Origin: Prochlorococcus sp. AG-321-E21
GTDB lineage: Bacteria > Cyanobacteriota > Cyanobacteriia > PCC-6307 > Cyanobiaceae
DNA length: 64,000 bases
Direction of reading: 5' to 3'
NCBI GenBank assembly: GCA_003283415.1
Contig: QBXH01000001.1
Span: 62,001 to 126,000, forward strand
Part shown: positions 31,041-41,324 of the stretch, piece after piece
Layout of the letters: each line of letters opens with the position of its first letter
Numbering within the stretch: the first letter of the stretch is position 1
The notes under the pieces: generated by a model
Seen by the model: only the letters and a program-made list of their open reading frames with translations
Database searches by the model: none
What the model was told of the DNA's origin: nothing
Position numbers and translations under genes: made by a program

Positions 31041-32392
31041 TTTTTGGACTTGTTTTTTTTCCAATTTTTAATATTTACTTGTTTGCTTCTAGCTATAGCT
31101 AAAGAATTATTTTGAGAATCTTTAGTAATTACTGAGCCTGCTCCAGTAGTTACTGAGTCACCAAGATTAACAGGCGCTATTAAAACTGTGTTGGCTCCAA
31201 TACTAGAGTTTTTACCAATATTTGTTTGATATTTTTTGGTGCCATCAAAATTTGCTGTAATAGTTCCTGCTCCTATATTGGTATATTTACCAACTTTAGA
31301 ATCGCCAATATAACTTAGATGATTAACCTTAACTTCCTCATCTAGTTGGCTATTTTTTATCTCAACAAAATTACCAATTTTGCTGTAAGAAGAAATTTCA
31401 CAATCAGGTCTTATATGACTGTAAGGACCGATTTTTACATGGTCCATTATTTTTGAATTAAAAATAGTTGAATTTATAATTTCACAATTATTATTAACGA
31501 TCGTATCTTTTATGAAAGAATTTGGACCGATTTTGCAATTATTAGAAATTTTAGAATTTCCTCTTATATGACTATTTGCTTCAATTATTACATCTATTCC
31601 TATTATTGCCTCTTCACTAATTGTGCAACTCGGTGGATGGATAATAGTTACTCCTCCAAGCATGTGTTTTTTTTTAATTAAGGTTTGAATAGTTTCTTCG
31701 CATTCTGATAATTGAACTCTATTATTAATTCCTTGAAGTTCTCCATTATCTTCAACTTCAAAGCTATAGGAATTTTTTAGTAAGGTGATAGTGTCAGTAA
31801 GATATATTTCTTTTTGTTTATTGTTACTTTTTAAATTATTAATTATTTTTGATAAACTTTTCCAACTAAAGCAGTAAATTCCAGCATTCGTCAATAAATT
31901 TGAACGTTCATCTTTATTGCAATCTTTTTCTTCGACTATCCTTTCAATTCGATTATTTTCAGTAAATACTCTTCCATATCCATGAGGATCTTTTTTCCTA
32001 GAAGTTATTAAGGAAACATCTGCTCTTTTTGAGTCATGATATTTAATAAGATCTTTCAAAGTTTCGGCTTTGATAAGTGGTACATCCCCATTTAGAACCA
32101 ACAATTTACCTTCATGTTTTTTTACTTGTTGAGAGAGAACTTGAATAGCATGTCCTGTTCCTTTTTGAGGATTTTGAGTAATAAAGTGAATGTTTTTATT
32201 TTTAAGTACCGAATCTTCAACCTCCTTTGATTTGTGACCTACTATTATTAATATTTTATCTGGTTTTAATTCATTACAAGAATTGATAACTCTTTGTAGG
32301 AGTGTTTTTCCAGATAATTTATGTAAGACTTTAGGCAGTGAGCTCGCCATCCTAGTACCCTTACCTGCAGCTAATATCGCAACAGTTAACAT
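31037..32392 (-). CDS. glmU: Bifunctional GlcNAc-1-P uridyltransferase / GlcN-1-P acetyltransferase
   Basis: GlmU makes UDP-GlcNAc for peptidoglycan and lipopolysaccharide. The 451-residue protein has an N-terminal nucleotidyltransferase domain beginning [20 protein letters not shown] and a C-terminal left-handed beta-helix (about 250-430) with hexapeptide repeats such as [18 protein letters not shown] and [12 protein letters not shown]. The acetyltransferase catalytic region [16 protein letters not shown] is intact. ATG start at 32392, 40 bp after the methyltransferase gene. Its 3' end overlaps murF by 4 bp in convergent orientation. Confidence 0.96.
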   Translation of the reverse strand: MLTVAILAAGKGTRMASSLPKVLHKLSGKTLLQRVINSCNELKPDKILIIVGHKSKEVEDSVLKNKNIHFITQNPQKGTGHAIQVLSQQVKKHEGKLLVLNGDVPLIKAETLKDLIKYHDSKRADVSLITSRKKDPHGYGRVFTENNRIERIVEEKDCNKDERSNLLTNAGIYCFSWKSLSKIINNLKSNNKQKEIYLTDTITLLKNSYSFEVEDNGELQGINNRVQLSECEETIQTLIKKKHMLGGVTIIHPPSCTISEEAIIGIDVIIEANSHIRGNSKISNNCKIGPNSFIKDTIVNNNCEIINSTIFNSKIMDHVKIGPYSHIRPDCEISSYSKIGNFVEIKNSQLDEEVKVNHLSYIGDSKVGKYTNIGAGTITANFDGTKKYQTNIGKNSSIGANTVLIAPVNLGDSVTTGAGSVITKDSQNNSLAIARSKQVNIKNWKKNKSKN

Positions 32393-32432
32393 ATTTATTT
32401 AGATATTTTATTTGAATTTTACTGTTTAACTT

Positions 32433-33323
32433 CTATTTCGTCATTCCCCATTTATCTCTCCATTTTTTTGAAGTCTTTAGTTTAGATAAAAATTGTTCCT
32501 TGACTCTTTTTTGAATAATATCTTTTGGATTTGAACTTAGATTAGGATCACGATACGGGATACTTGCTTTAGTCAATAAATGTTCCTCTTCCATCGACGA
32601 TAACTTTTTAAAATACAAATTATTTTGTAAAACTTTTTCTTCAATGATCTTTACAGCAATTGTCCCGTTACTCCATAAATTTTTAGAGTCTAAATTTGGC
32701 TTGATATTAAAAATGTTCAAACCAAAATCTTTTAATGTTCTTCTTATCGCAGCTGAACAAGAGTATGTTATTAAATATCCTTGAGGATTGAGTTTTTGAG
32801 TAACTTTTGCTAGAAATTCAACTGACCAAACTTGAGGACATTTTTGAGGAGAAAACCCATCTAAATAAATTAAATCGAATTTAATATTTGCAGGAATATT
32901 TTTTATTTTTTCCCTTGCATCGCCCCATAAAATGTCACATTCAAAAAATTGATCTTTATATTTAGAATTTTTTGATAAAGCTTTAAATATCTTAAAAACT
33001 TTTGGATGCCATAACTTTTGAAATGATTTATTTCTTATAGAAAAATCTAAAGGCTTTTTATCAATTTCTAAAGCATACCAATTTATAAAAGAATTTTGTC
33101 TAATTAGGTTATTAAATAATGAAGCTGAATTGTATCCTAGACCGAAGCAGATATCTAAAACGTTCAGAGACCTATCGTTAAATCTTTTTAAATCAGATGG
33201 ATTTATGAATTTAATTTCAGTCTCTTTTAAAGCCCCTTCTAGACTATGAAAATTCTCTTGAAAAATATGACTCCTTAGTGTAACGCTCCCATCTTTAGTT
33301 AAAACCTCTTTTAATTCAGACAA
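32433..33323 (-). CDS. MnmC-like methyltransferase (tRNA wobble-uridine modification)
   Basis: A 296-residue SAM-dependent methyltransferase resembling the N-terminal MnmC2/DUF752 domain of MnmC. SAM motif I is LDICFGLGYNSASL (about residue 55). The family acidic motif is DLIYLDGFSPQKCPQVWS, followed by the SCSAAIRRTLKDFGL segment. The FAD-oxidase domain of the fused E. coli enzyme is absent, so the protein corresponds to a stand-alone methyltransferase form. It appears to start at TTG 33323. It sits between aroA (13 bp upstream) and glmU (40 bp downstream). The tRNA role is inferred from the family. Confidence 0.82.
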   Translation of the reverse strand: MSELKEVLTKDGSVTLRSHIFQENFHSLEGALKETEIKFINPSDLKRFNDRSLNVLDICFGLGYNSASLFNNLIRQNSFINWYALEIDKKPLDFSIRNKSFQKLWHPKVFKIFKALSKNSKYKDQFFECDILWGDAREKIKNIPANIKFDLIYLDGFSPQKCPQVWSVEFLAKVTQKLNPQGYLITYSCSAAIRRTLKDFGLNIFNIKPNLDSKNLWSNGTIAVKIIEEKVLQNNLYFKKLSSMEEEHLLTKASIPYRDPNLSSNPKDIIQKRVKEQFLSKLKTSKKWRDKWGMTK

Positions 33324-33336
33324 GAATTCTCTCGGA

Positions 33337-34653
33337 TCAGTTAATTAGTTTGTCTAGATCGTCCCAAAAAGTTGGATAGGAAACTCTAGAAGCCTCTGCT
33401 CTTGCAATTTTTGAGGAGCCTTTAGCTAAAAGTGAAGCTATAGCAAGACTCATTGATACACGATGATCAGTTTCACTATCAACTTCAGCAGAATGAAACT
33501 TAGAATCACCATTAATTATTAAACCATCTTCCTTTTCTATGATATTCGCACCAAATTTTTTTAGTTGGGTTGCCATAACTTTTAATCGGTCTGTTTCTTT
33601 AACTCTTAATTCTTTTGCATCTTTAATTTCTGAAACTCCACCACAAAAACAAGCTGCTACTGTAAGGATTGGAATTTCATCTATAAGTTTTGGAAGAATA
33701 TCTCCTTCTACTTTAAAAGGTTTTAAATTACTTACATATTTTACATCTATAGAACCTATGGGTTCTCCTGCAATTGTAGATTTGTCTAAAATTTTATAGT
33801 TGCATCCCATTTCATCCATTACATTCAATATCCCTGTTCTCGTTGGATTTAGCCCTACATTTTTAATAACAATTTCAGATTCTGGCACTATTGATGCGGC
33901 AATCATCCAGAAAGCTGCAGAGCTAATGTCTCCCGGAATCAATATATTTTGACCTGTCAAATTATTACCTGATTTTATTACTATATTTCTTCCTAATTCT
34001 CCTCTTATATTTATGTCGGCCCCAAATGCTTTAAGCATTCTTTCAGTATGGTCTCTCGAGGATGCAGGCTCAATAACTGAAGTAGTTCCAGAGGCATTTA
34101 ACCCTGCTAATAATATCGCAGATTTAACTTGAGCACTTGCTACTGGAGTTCCAATTACACAACCTTTTAGTCTATTCCCAGTAATAGAAATAGGAGCTTT
34201 TGACCCATTTTTTCTGCCGTGAATTTTGCCTCCCATAAGTGATAATGGCTTGCTGACTCTTCCCATTGGTCTTTCATTAAGAGATTTGTCCCCAGTCAAG
34301 ATAAAATTACTACCTTTTTGTCCCGCCAAAAGACCCATTAATAACCTCATTGTGGTGCCTGAATTTCCGCAATCAAGAATTTCTTCAGGTTCTTTAAAAC
34401 CATCAATACCTAAACCTTTTATGGTAAAAGGTTGATTCTTTTTTATTTCAGGAATATTTACACCCAATTTCCTAAGACAATCTGCTGTTGAAAGAGGGTC
34501 TTCAGAATATAAAAACCCTTCTATATTTGTTTCACCTTCTGCAATACTTCCTATTATCAAAGATCTATGCGAGATTGACTTATCTCCAGGTACTTTTATT
34601 ATTCCTTGTAAACTTCCTCCACCTTTAACGGTGCGGATATGATTAGTATTCAA
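33337..34653 (-). CDS. aroA: 3-phosphoshikimate 1-carboxyvinyltransferase (EPSP synthase)
   Basis: AroA transfers enolpyruvyl from PEP to shikimate-3-phosphate in the aromatic amino-acid pathway. The 438-residue protein has the PEP-binding [11 protein letters not shown] and [15 protein letters not shown] motifs, the basic NERPMGRV segment and the late [10 protein letters not shown] signature. The Ala-rich [12 protein letters not shown] region is as in class II/cyanobacterial forms, but the class should be assigned by alignment. The start is TTG at 34653, as ATG codons in this frame are only internal. It is the first gene of a minus-strand trio. Confidence 0.95.
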   Translation of the reverse strand: MNTNHIRTVKGGGSLQGIIKVPGDKSISHRSLIIGSIAEGETNIEGFLYSEDPLSTADCLRKLGVNIPEIKKNQPFTIKGLGIDGFKEPEEILDCGNSGTTMRLLMGLLAGQKGSNFILTGDKSLNERPMGRVSKPLSLMGGKIHGRKNGSKAPISITGNRLKGCVIGTPVASAQVKSAILLAGLNASGTTSVIEPASSRDHTERMLKAFGADINIRGELGRNIVIKSGNNLTGQNILIPGDISSAAFWMIAASIVPESEIVIKNVGLNPTRTGILNVMDEMGCNYKILDKSTIAGEPIGSIDVKYVSNLKPFKVEGDILPKLIDEIPILTVAACFCGGVSEIKDAKELRVKETDRLKVMATQLKKFGANIIEKEDGLIINGDSKFHSAEVDSETDHRVSMSLAIASLLAKGSSKIARAEASRVSYPTFWDDLDKLIN

Positions 34654-34769
34654 ATTAATAAGTTGGTTTAATTTCTATAGATTTTTTCATAGGTACATAA
34701 TATCAATAAGTTTGTTTTTTAAAAAAAATATTAAAAGTTAAGTAACTGTTTTCTATAATAATAAAAGAA

Positions 34770-35510
34770 TTGGAACTTATTATTAATCTTTCTTATTACC
34801 ATGTCGCCGATGATGTTCCAGAAACAGATTCTGATATAGCTGTAGTTATTGATGTTTTAAGAGCAACAACAACAATTTCTTGGGCATTGAAAAACGGGGC
34901 AGATTCAATTCAAGTTTTTTCTGATTTAGAATTATTAAAAAATACTGCTAAAAAGTGGGACCCTAAAAAAAGATTAATGCTTGCAGAAAGAGGTGGAAAT
35001 ATGATTGATGGTTTTGATTTAGGTAACTCCCCATTATCTGTAACTAAAGAGACTGTTCAAGGTAAAAGACTATTTATGAGTACGACAAATGGTACCAAAT
35101 CACTGAAAAAAGTTCAAAATGTAGAATATTTGTTTGCAATGTCCCTTCCAAATAGAAAAGCAGTTGCTGAAAGGATAATATCTTTAAATAAAAAAAATGT
35201 TCTTATATTAGGGAGTGGATGGGAAGGGTCTTATTCTCTAGAGGATTCTTTAGCAGCAGGTGGACTAGCTCTATATATTAAAGAAAATTTTAATTCTGAA
35301 GTGAATATTTTAAATGATGAATTGCAAGCTTCATTAGCACTTTGGAATGTTTGGAAGAATGATATTCTAAAATGTTTAAGGACAGCAACTCACGGCAAAA
35401 GATTAACAAGTCTTGGTGATTATGAAGATGACTTTAAGTGTTGTTCTAAACTTGATTGTTTAGATATTGTTCCTACTCAAGTTGAAAGAGGTGTAATTCG
35501 TGCCTCATAA
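34770..35510 (+). CDS. 2-phosphosulfolactate phosphatase family protein (ComB-like)
   Basis: A 246-residue protein of the ComB fold. Typical segments are VIDVLRATTTISWALKNGA (about residues 26-44), the MLAERGG and GFDLGNSP motifs, MSTTNGTKSL, and LILGSGWEGSYSLEDSLAAGGL. In methanogens ComB makes sulfolactate for coenzyme M, which cyanobacteria do not use, so the true substrate here is unknown. It starts at TTG 34770. The gene is 30 bp upstream of a nitrilase-family gene. I prefer the family label over a pathway label. Confidence 0.82.
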   Translation: MELIINLSYYHVADDVPETDSDIAVVIDVLRATTTISWALKNGADSIQVFSDLELLKNTAKKWDPKKRLMLAERGGNMIDGFDLGNSPLSVTKETVQGKRLFMSTTNGTKSLKKVQNVEYLFAMSLPNRKAVAERIISLNKKNVLILGSGWEGSYSLEDSLAAGGLALYIKENFNSEVNILNDELQASLALWNVWKNDILKCLRTATHGKRLTSLGDYEDDFKCCSKLDCLDIVPTQVERGVIRAS

Positions 35511-35520
35511 TTCGCGAATT
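35509..35520. repeat. 12-bp perfect palindrome between ComB-like and nitrilase genes
   Basis: The bases aattcgcgaatt form a perfect 12-bp dyad, overlapping the ComB-like stop codon and followed by a T-rich stretch and a TAGGAG ribosome-binding-like site before the nitrilase start at 35541. With no loop it is not a usual terminator. It could be an operator or chance; the CGCG core stands out in A+T-rich DNA. Confidence 0.5.
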
Positions 35521-35540
35521 TATTTTTTAGGAGTTAGATC

Positions 35541-36368
35541 TTGACTGATTTTTTAGTTGCCGCCTTACAAATTACGAGTAATTCTAATGTTGAAGCGAAT
35601 TTTGCTGAGGCTGAGGAGCAGATTGAATTAGCTTCAAGGAGGGGGGCAGAACTAATAGGATTGCCAGAGAATTTTGCATTCTTGGGTGAAGATAATGAGA
35701 AACTTAGAATGGCTTCTGAATTATCAACAAAGTGTACTAATTTTCTAAAAACGATGTCTCAGAGATATCAAGTTTTTCTCTTAGGAGGAGGTTATCCTGT
35801 CCCCGCGGGAGATGATCGTCATACTTTCAATAGATCAGCCCTTTTTGGAAAAGATGGACAAGTTTTAGCAAAATATGATAAGATACATCTTTTTGATGTT
35901 GATTTGCCTGATGGTAACCTCTATAAAGAATCATCAACTATTTTGTCTGGGGAGGAACATCCACCAGTTATTGATGTTCCAGGCCTTTGTAAAATAGGCC
36001 TATCTATTTGTTACGATGTTAGATTCCCTGAACTTTATAGACACCTTTCTTCAAAAGGTGCTGAACTTATTATGATTCCTGCTGCTTTTACAGCGTTTAC
36101 TGGAAAAGATCATTGGCAAATTTTACTTCAAGCAAGAGCGATTGAAAATACAGCTTACGTAGTAGCGCCTGCTCAAACAGGAATTCACTATGGGAGAAGA
36201 CAAAGTCATGGACATGCCATGGTTATAGACCCTTGGGGAACTGTTTTGTCTGATGCAGGTAAAACACAAGGAGCAGCAATAGCTCCTGCAGATAAAGAGA
36301 GAGTCAAAAAGATAAGAGAGCAGATGCCAAGCTTAAAACATAGAAAAGCTAAGATGTTTGCAAAATGA
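35541..36368 (+). CDS. Carbon-nitrogen hydrolase (nitrilase superfamily, Nit1-like)
   Basis: A 275-residue amidase of the nitrilase superfamily. The catalytic triad is Glu43 (LPENFAF), Lys114 (KYDKIHLFD) and Cys157 (GLSICYDVRFPEL). The close match to the deaminated-glutathione amidase group (Nit1) is suggested by the DVDLPDG and RQSHGHAMVIDPWG segments; that would make it a metabolite-repair enzyme. Start at TTG 35541 after a TAGGAG site. Its stop overlaps the amidase start (ATGA), so the two genes are translationally coupled. The exact substrate is not certain. Confidence 0.9.
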   Translation: MTDFLVAALQITSNSNVEANFAEAEEQIELASRRGAELIGLPENFAFLGEDNEKLRMASELSTKCTNFLKTMSQRYQVFLLGGGYPVPAGDDRHTFNRSALFGKDGQVLAKYDKIHLFDVDLPDGNLYKESSTILSGEEHPPVIDVPGLCKIGLSICYDVRFPELYRHLSSKGAELIMIPAAFTAFTGKDHWQILLQARAIENTAYVVAPAQTGIHYGRRQSHGHAMVIDPWGTVLSDAGKTQGAAIAPADKERVKKIREQMPSLKHRKAKMFAK

Positions 36369-37453
36369 TGCCAAAGTTTTTTTTTAATAAACTTTTTCGC
36401 ATCTTATCAATATTCTTACTTTTAAATTTAAGTATTTCCCCAGCAAAATCATCTAGTGCACTAGCTGCGTGGATTTTAAATTCTAATGGGCTTTTAGAAT
36501 TAAGAACTAAATCAAATGCAAAATTAAAGGCTTATTTTCAAAAAGGAGGGAATGTTTTTGGGGATAGATTTTGGATAGATTTCCCTGGAGAACTAAAAAC
36601 TCCAAGAACAATAAAGGGAAATGGTCCAATAAAAGAAATTAGATTAGGCAAACCAAATAAAGGTAAAACCAGATTAGTTGTCGAATTTTCGGAAAAAAAT
36701 AATTTGAAACCGCTTAATTGGAAGTTAGTTGCAATTGATAAAAACAGATGGAAAATTAAGTTATTTTCTTTACCTAAAAATTCTTTTCAGAAAATGGGGG
36801 AAGGTCTGATCAGAGAAACATCTAACAATCCCAAGGCTAATCAAAAGCCAATTAAATCAAAAAAGAGAAATTATAAGTTTTTGCAACTACCTGATATCGA
36901 GCGAAATAAGTTTTATGTTGTTATCGATCCAGGCCATGGGGGACCAGATCCTGGAGCAATCGGGATAGGAGGTTTAAGAGAAACAGAAGTTGTACTTGAT
37001 GTTTCTAAACGAGTAAAAAAATTATTATCGGAAAAAGGTGTAATTGTTAGATTAACTAGAAATAATGAAATTGATTTAGATTTACCTCCTAGAGTCTCAA
37101 TAGCCAACAGAACTGATGCCGATGTCTTTGTAAGTATTCATGCGAATGCTTCAAGAGGTAAAAGAAGAGATATCAACGGATTAGAAACTTTTTATTACAG
37201 CGGATGGAGAGGAAGACTTTTAGCAAAAAAAATTCAGAAACAAATACTTAAGGTTTCGCCTGGAAGTCCAGATAGAGGAGTGAGACAAGGTAGATATTTC
37301 GTTATTAAAAATACGAGAATGCCTGCAGTACTTGTTGAAATTGGTTTTTTAACAGGAAGGTTAGATGCTAGGAGGCTAGAAAAATCTATCCATCGTCAAA
37401 GAATAGCTTATGCAATCACGAAAGGGATTCTTGAATATCTATCAAGGACATAG
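36365..37453 (+). CDS. amiC: N-acetylmuramoyl-L-alanine amidase (AMIN + Amidase_3)
   Basis: A 362-residue periplasmic zinc amidase that cuts septal peptidoglycan to separate daughter cells. There is a signal peptide at 1-30, then an AMIN domain at about 33-135 for localisation, then a linker, then an Amidase_3 domain from about 183. Zinc ligands are likely His191 (DPGHGG), Glu206 and His259 (SIHANAS); the catalytic Glu325 is in VLVEIGF. The start overlaps the nitrilase stop by 4 bp, and its stop overlaps the murI start by one base. It is coupled to two other cell-wall or amide-processing genes. Confidence 0.93.
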   Translation: MMPKFFFNKLFRILSIFLLLNLSISPAKSSSALAAWILNSNGLLELRTKSNAKLKAYFQKGGNVFGDRFWIDFPGELKTPRTIKGNGPIKEIRLGKPNKGKTRLVVEFSEKNNLKPLNWKLVAIDKNRWKIKLFSLPKNSFQKMGEGLIRETSNNPKANQKPIKSKKRNYKFLQLPDIERNKFYVVIDPGHGGPDPGAIGIGGLRETEVVLDVSKRVKKLLSEKGVIVRLTRNNEIDLDLPPRVSIANRTDADVFVSIHANASRGKRRDINGLETFYYSGWRGRLLAKKIQKQILKVSPGSPDRGVRQGRYFVIKNTRMPAVLVEIGFLTGRLDARRLEKSIHRQRIAYAITKGILEYLSRT

Positions 37454-38247
37454 TGAAACTTAAAGTAGGAATATTTGACAGTGGTATAGGAGGGTTTACG
37501 ATCCTTCGTTCTTTATTGGAAACCCGTAAAGATGTTGAGGTGTATTATTTGGCAGATACAAAAAGAGTCCCATATGGAAATAAAGATATAGAACATATAA
37601 GATTTATTGCAAGGGAAATATGTTTTTGGTTTAAAGATAAGAATTTGGATGCATTACTAATAGCTTGTAATACTACAAATGCATGTGCATTAGATATTTT
37701 AGAAGATAATCTAGAAATTCCTTGTTTTGATCTGATCCATTCAGTTTCAGAAACAGTAACTAAAAATCGTATTGGTGTTTTAGGAACTTCTGCAACTATT
37801 AAATCTTCGTATTATAAAAAAATAATTGAATCCAAAAAAGAAAATGTAAAAGTAATCCAACAAGCCTGTCCTCAATTTGTATCAGAAATAGAAAAACCAA
37901 ACCAAGACATAAATAAATTAAATCTTCTGTCGGATTTATATATTAATCCTTTATTAAAAGAAAATATTGAAGAATTAATATTGGGATGTAGTCATTATCC
38001 TTTGATTTATAACGTTTTAAAAAATAAAATTCATTCAAATATTCGAATTATTAATCCGTCAGCTGCTTTAGTCGATAAGTTTAATAATACATTCTTAATT
38101 CCAAAAAAAGACCACTATGATTGTATTTCTCAAGATAATATTAAGTTCTTTGTTACGGCAAAAAGTGAAGAATTTTCCAAAAAAGTAAAATATTGGTTGG
38201 AAATTAATAAAGAAATTAAGTTGGTTTACCTCCGAAGCAATGATTGA
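37453..38247 (+). CDS. murI: Glutamate racemase
   Basis: MurI supplies D-glutamate for peptidoglycan. The 264-residue protein starts with GTG at 37453, overlapping the amiC stop (TAGTG). The two catalytic cysteines are Cys72 in ACNTTNA and Cys179 in GCSHYPLI, each in its expected motif, with FDSGIGGFT at the N-terminus. The reading frame is coupled to the amidase upstream and ends 27 bp before the prenyl-diphosphate synthase. All motifs are intact. Confidence 0.95.
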   Translation: MKLKVGIFDSGIGGFTILRSLLETRKDVEVYYLADTKRVPYGNKDIEHIRFIAREICFWFKDKNLDALLIACNTTNACALDILEDNLEIPCFDLIHSVSETVTKNRIGVLGTSATIKSSYYKKIIESKKENVKVIQQACPQFVSEIEKPNQDINKLNLLSDLYINPLLKENIEELILGCSHYPLIYNVLKNKIHSNIRIINPSAALVDKFNNTFLIPKKDHYDCISQDNIKFFVTAKSEEFSKKVKYWLEINKEIKLVYLRSND

Positions 38248-38262
38248 TTCTTTAGTATAGGT

Positions 38263-38269
38263 AGGAGGG
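38263..38269 (+). promoter_or_regulatory. Strong Shine-Dalgarno sequence before the prenyl diphosphate synthase gene
   Basis: The bases AGGAGGG end five bases before the ATG at 38275. It is the clearest ribosome-binding site I saw in the window; most other genes here have no comparable purine box, so this gene may be translated strongly or its start is especially well defined. Confidence 0.75.
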
Positions 38270-38274
38270 TAATC

Positions 38275-39246
38275 ATGAATACAGTAACAGAACTTCTACA
38301 ACCAGTTGAAAATGATCTTGATGATCTTATTCTCGAACTGAAAAATCTAATAGGTGCTGGTCATCCAATTCTTCAAGCAGCAGCAGAACACTTATTTAGT
38401 GCCGGAGGTAAAAGATTACGACCTGGGATAGTTTTATTAACTTCAAAAGCTATTTCACCAAATTTTAATTTGACAACTAAGCACAAAAGACTGGCTGAGA
38501 TTACGGAAATGATTCATACCGCATCTTTAGTTCATGATGATGTTGTAGATGAAGCCTCCACAAGAAGAGGTGTTGAAACTGTTCACAGTAGGTTTAATAC
38601 GAGAGTTGCTGTCCTTGCTGGGGATTTCTTATTTGCTCAAGCTAGTTGGCATTTGGCAAATTTAGATAATGTAAAAGTAGTTAAATTACTCAGTAGAGTT
38701 ATTATGGATTTGGCAGAAGGTGAAATAAAGCAAAATCTAAATAGATTTGACTCAGGACAAACTTTTTCAAAATATATTAATAAAAGTTACTCTAAAACAG
38801 CTTCACTAATTGCAAATAGTACTAAGGCTGCTGGGGTGTTGAGCAATTTAGAAGATAAAAGATTAGATTGTCTTTATGATTTTGGCAAGAATATTGGACT
38901 AGCTTTTCAGGTCGTTGACGATATTCTCGATTTTACAGGTAATGATAAACAATTAGGGAAACCAGCAGTAAGTGATCTAGCTAGTGGATATCTTACTGCT
39001 CCTGTTTTATATGCTTTAGAGGAAAATAAAAATCTATCTGTTTTGATAAATAGAGAACTTGTAGAAAAGGAAGATTTAAATAATGCTTTGAATATCATAA
39101 TGGACTCTCAAGCTATAAAACGTTCTAGAAAATTAGCAGAAGATTTTGCTATTCGTTCAAATGAAGCAATATCATGGCTTCCTGATTCTGAATATAAGAG
39201 GGCTTTGTTAGCCTTACCGGAGTTTGTACTTAGTCGTCTTTATTGA
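38275..39246 (+). CDS. sds: Polyprenyl (solanesyl-type) diphosphate synthase
   Basis: A 323-residue trans-prenyltransferase that builds the long isoprenoid tail of plastoquinone and phylloquinone-type molecules. The first aspartate-rich motif DDVVD is at 88-92 and the second DDILD at 215-219, with GGKRLRPGIVLL near residue 44. Small residues before the first motif are consistent with long-chain products. A strong ribosome-binding site precedes the ATG. The gene follows murI by 27 bp. Product chain length is inferred, so the symbol is tentative. Confidence 0.9.
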   Translation: MNTVTELLQPVENDLDDLILELKNLIGAGHPILQAAAEHLFSAGGKRLRPGIVLLTSKAISPNFNLTTKHKRLAEITEMIHTASLVHDDVVDEASTRRGVETVHSRFNTRVAVLAGDFLFAQASWHLANLDNVKVVKLLSRVIMDLAEGEIKQNLNRFDSGQTFSKYINKSYSKTASLIANSTKAAGVLSNLEDKRLDCLYDFGKNIGLAFQVVDDILDFTGNDKQLGKPAVSDLASGYLTAPVLYALEENKNLSVLINRELVEKEDLNNALNIIMDSQAIKRSRKLAEDFAIRSNEAISWLPDSEYKRALLALPEFVLSRLY

Positions 39247-39341
39247 ATCAACAAAATAATTATTTAAGTTACTAAATACCATTAAATGTTTTTGATAAAT
39301 TCAAATTTTTAGATTAAATTTATAAATTATTGATACTTTTA

Positions 39342-41324
39342 ATGACATTAGATAAGAAAAATTCAATCAACAATATACTTGAAGAAAATAGACTCTTCCC
39401 TCCCTCAAAAAAATTCTCAGATAAATCAAATATAAAAAGTTTTGAGGAATTACAAAGTTTAAAAAAACAATCTTTAGAGAACCCAACAAAATTCTGGGGA
39501 TCTTTTGCAAATTCGGAAATTGATTGGTTCGAACCATTTCAGACTGTTTTAGACCGAGAAAATGCCCCCTTTTTTAAATGGTTTAAGGAAGGTAAGTTGA
39601 ATATCACTTATAACTGCTTAGATAGACATATCAAAAACGGAATTGGGAATAAAACAGCTCTTGTATGGGAAGGCGAGCCAGGAGATAATAAGAAATATAC
39701 GTATCAAGAACTTCTCAAAGAAGTATGCAAAGCTTCAAATGCTTTGAAATCTTTGGGAATAAAAAAAGGTGATTTGGTATGTATTTATATGCCAATGATC
39801 CCTGAGGCGATGGTTGCTATGCTCGCTTGCGCAAGAATTGGAGCTCCTCATTCAGTAGTTTTTGGAGGTTTCTCCTCTGAGTCATTAAAAGATAGATTGA
39901 TTGATGGAAATGCCAGATTTGTTATAACGGCAGATGGTGGTTTTAGAAAAGATAAGGTAATTGAGCTTAAGAAAGCAGTTGATGCAGCAATTGAAAGTGG
40001 GGCAAATAAGATTGTTGAAAAAGTTATTGTTGTTCAAAGAACTAAAAAAGATATTTCGATGGTAAACAATAGGGATTTTTGGTGGCACGAATTATTAAAA
40101 GATCAAAAAGATTGGTGTGAACCAGAAATTATGAATAGCGAAGATAGATTATTTGTATTGTATACTTCAGGATCCACTGGTAAACCAAAGGGTGTTGTTC
40201 ATACTACTGCTGGTTATAATCTCTGGTCTCACCTGACATTTAAGTGGATTTTTGACATAAAAGATGATGATATCTATTGGTGTACAGCAGATGTTGGGTG
40301 GATTACTGGTCATAGTTATATAGTTTATGGACCTTTATCCAATGGAGCAACAACTCTTATGTTCGAAGGTGTTCCAAGGGCATCTAACTTAGGGGCTTTT
40401 TGGGAAATTATTCAAAAATACAAAGTTACTATTTTCTATACAGCGCCAACCGCAATAAGATCATTCATGAAGTCTGGACGAGAGATCCCAGATCAATACA
40501 ATTTAAAAAGTTTAAGACTTTTGGGAACAGTTGGCGAACCAATTAATCCTGAAGCATGGATGTGGTATCGAGAGGTAATAGGTGATAATAAGTGTCCAAT
40601 AGTAGATACATGGTGGCAAACTGAAACTGGAGGTGTGATGATAAGTCCCTTGCCAGGAGCCGTTGCTACAAAGCCAGGTTCCGCAACATTCTCTTTGCCT
40701 GGAATCGAGGTTGAAGTTGTAGATAAAAATGGAGAAAAGGTTGTGGAAAATGAGGGTGGATATTTGATTGTTAAAAAACCTTGGCCTGGAATGATGCGTA
40801 CAATTCATGAAAATTCTCAAAGATATTTAGAAAGTTATTGGGAATATATTTCTTTTAAAGGTGAGAAAAATGTTTATTTCGCTGGAGATGGGGCTCGGAT
40901 TGATAAAGATGGATATATTTGGATTATGGGAAGAGTCGATGATGTTATAAGTGTTTCCGGACATCGTTTGGGAACTATGGAAATAGAGTCCGCATTAGTA
41001 AGTCATAAATCAGTTGCGGAAGCTGCTGTTGTCGGAAGAAAAGATTATTTAAAAGGTGAGGCTATTGTTGCCTTTATATCTTTAGAAAAAGATATAAATA
41101 GTTCTCCAGAATTAGTTGAGGAGTTAAAGAAACATGTAGTTAATGAAATTGGAATTATTGCTAAACCAGAAAAAATAATAATTTCCGATTCTCTTCCAAA
41201 AACGCGTAGTGGAAAAATAATGAGAAGAATTTTGAGATCCTTGGCAGAAGGCGAAAAAATAAGTGGAGATATTAGTACTCTTGAAGATAGTTCTGTTTTA
41301 GAGAAATTAAAGGAAATATCTTAA
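39342..41324 (+). CDS. acs: Acetyl-CoA synthetase
   Basis: An AMP-forming ligase of about 660 residues that activates acetate. The P-loop [11 protein letters not shown], the acetate-site TWWQTETGG, and the C-terminal [12 protein letters not shown], whose Lys is the usual acetylation target, are all present. I choose ATG at 39342; an in-frame TTG 12 bp earlier would add only four residues. It lies 95 bp after the prenyl synthase, with no clear shared signal. The 3' end overlaps the convergent DUF1350 gene by 4 bp. Function is firm. Confidence 0.95.
   Translation: MTLDKKNSINNILEENRLFPPSKKFSDKSNIKSFEELQSLKKQSLENPTKFWGSFANSEIDWFEPFQTVLDRENAPFFKWFKEGKLNITYNCLDRHIKNGIGNKTALVWEGEPGDNKKYTYQELLKEVCKASNALKSLGIKKGDLVCIYMPMIPEAMVAMLACARIGAPHSVVFGGFSSESLKDRLIDGNARFVITADGGFRKDKVIELKKAVDAAIESGANKIVEKVIVVQRTKKDISMVNNRDFWWHELLKDQKDWCEPEIMNSEDRLFVLYTSGSTGKPKGVVHTTAGYNLWSHLTFKWIFDIKDDDIYWCTADVGWITGHSYIVYGPLSNGATTLMFEGVPRASNLGAFWEIIQKYKVTIFYTAPTAIRSFMKSGREIPDQYNLKSLRLLGTVGEPINPEAWMWYREVIGDNKCPIVDTWWQTETGGVMISPLPGAVATKPGSATFSLPGIEVEVVDKNGEKVVENEGGYLIVKKPWPGMMRTIHENSQRYLESYWEYISFKGEKNVYFAGDGARIDKDGYIWIMGRVDDVISVSGHRLGTMEIESALVSHKSVAEAAVVGRKDYLKGEAIVAFISLEKDINSSPELVEELKKHVVNEIGIIAKPEKIIISDSLPKTRSGKIMRRILRSLAEGEKISGDISTLEDSSVLEKLKEIS

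Noticed and set aside
39330..39341. TTG start for acs four residues upstream
   Set aside because: ATG at 39342 gives a normal length and a better codon; the extra residues have no support.
40512..40820. Minus-strand frame of 102 codons inside acs
   Set aside because: Antisense to conserved acetyl-CoA synthetase; unusual composition typical of shadows.
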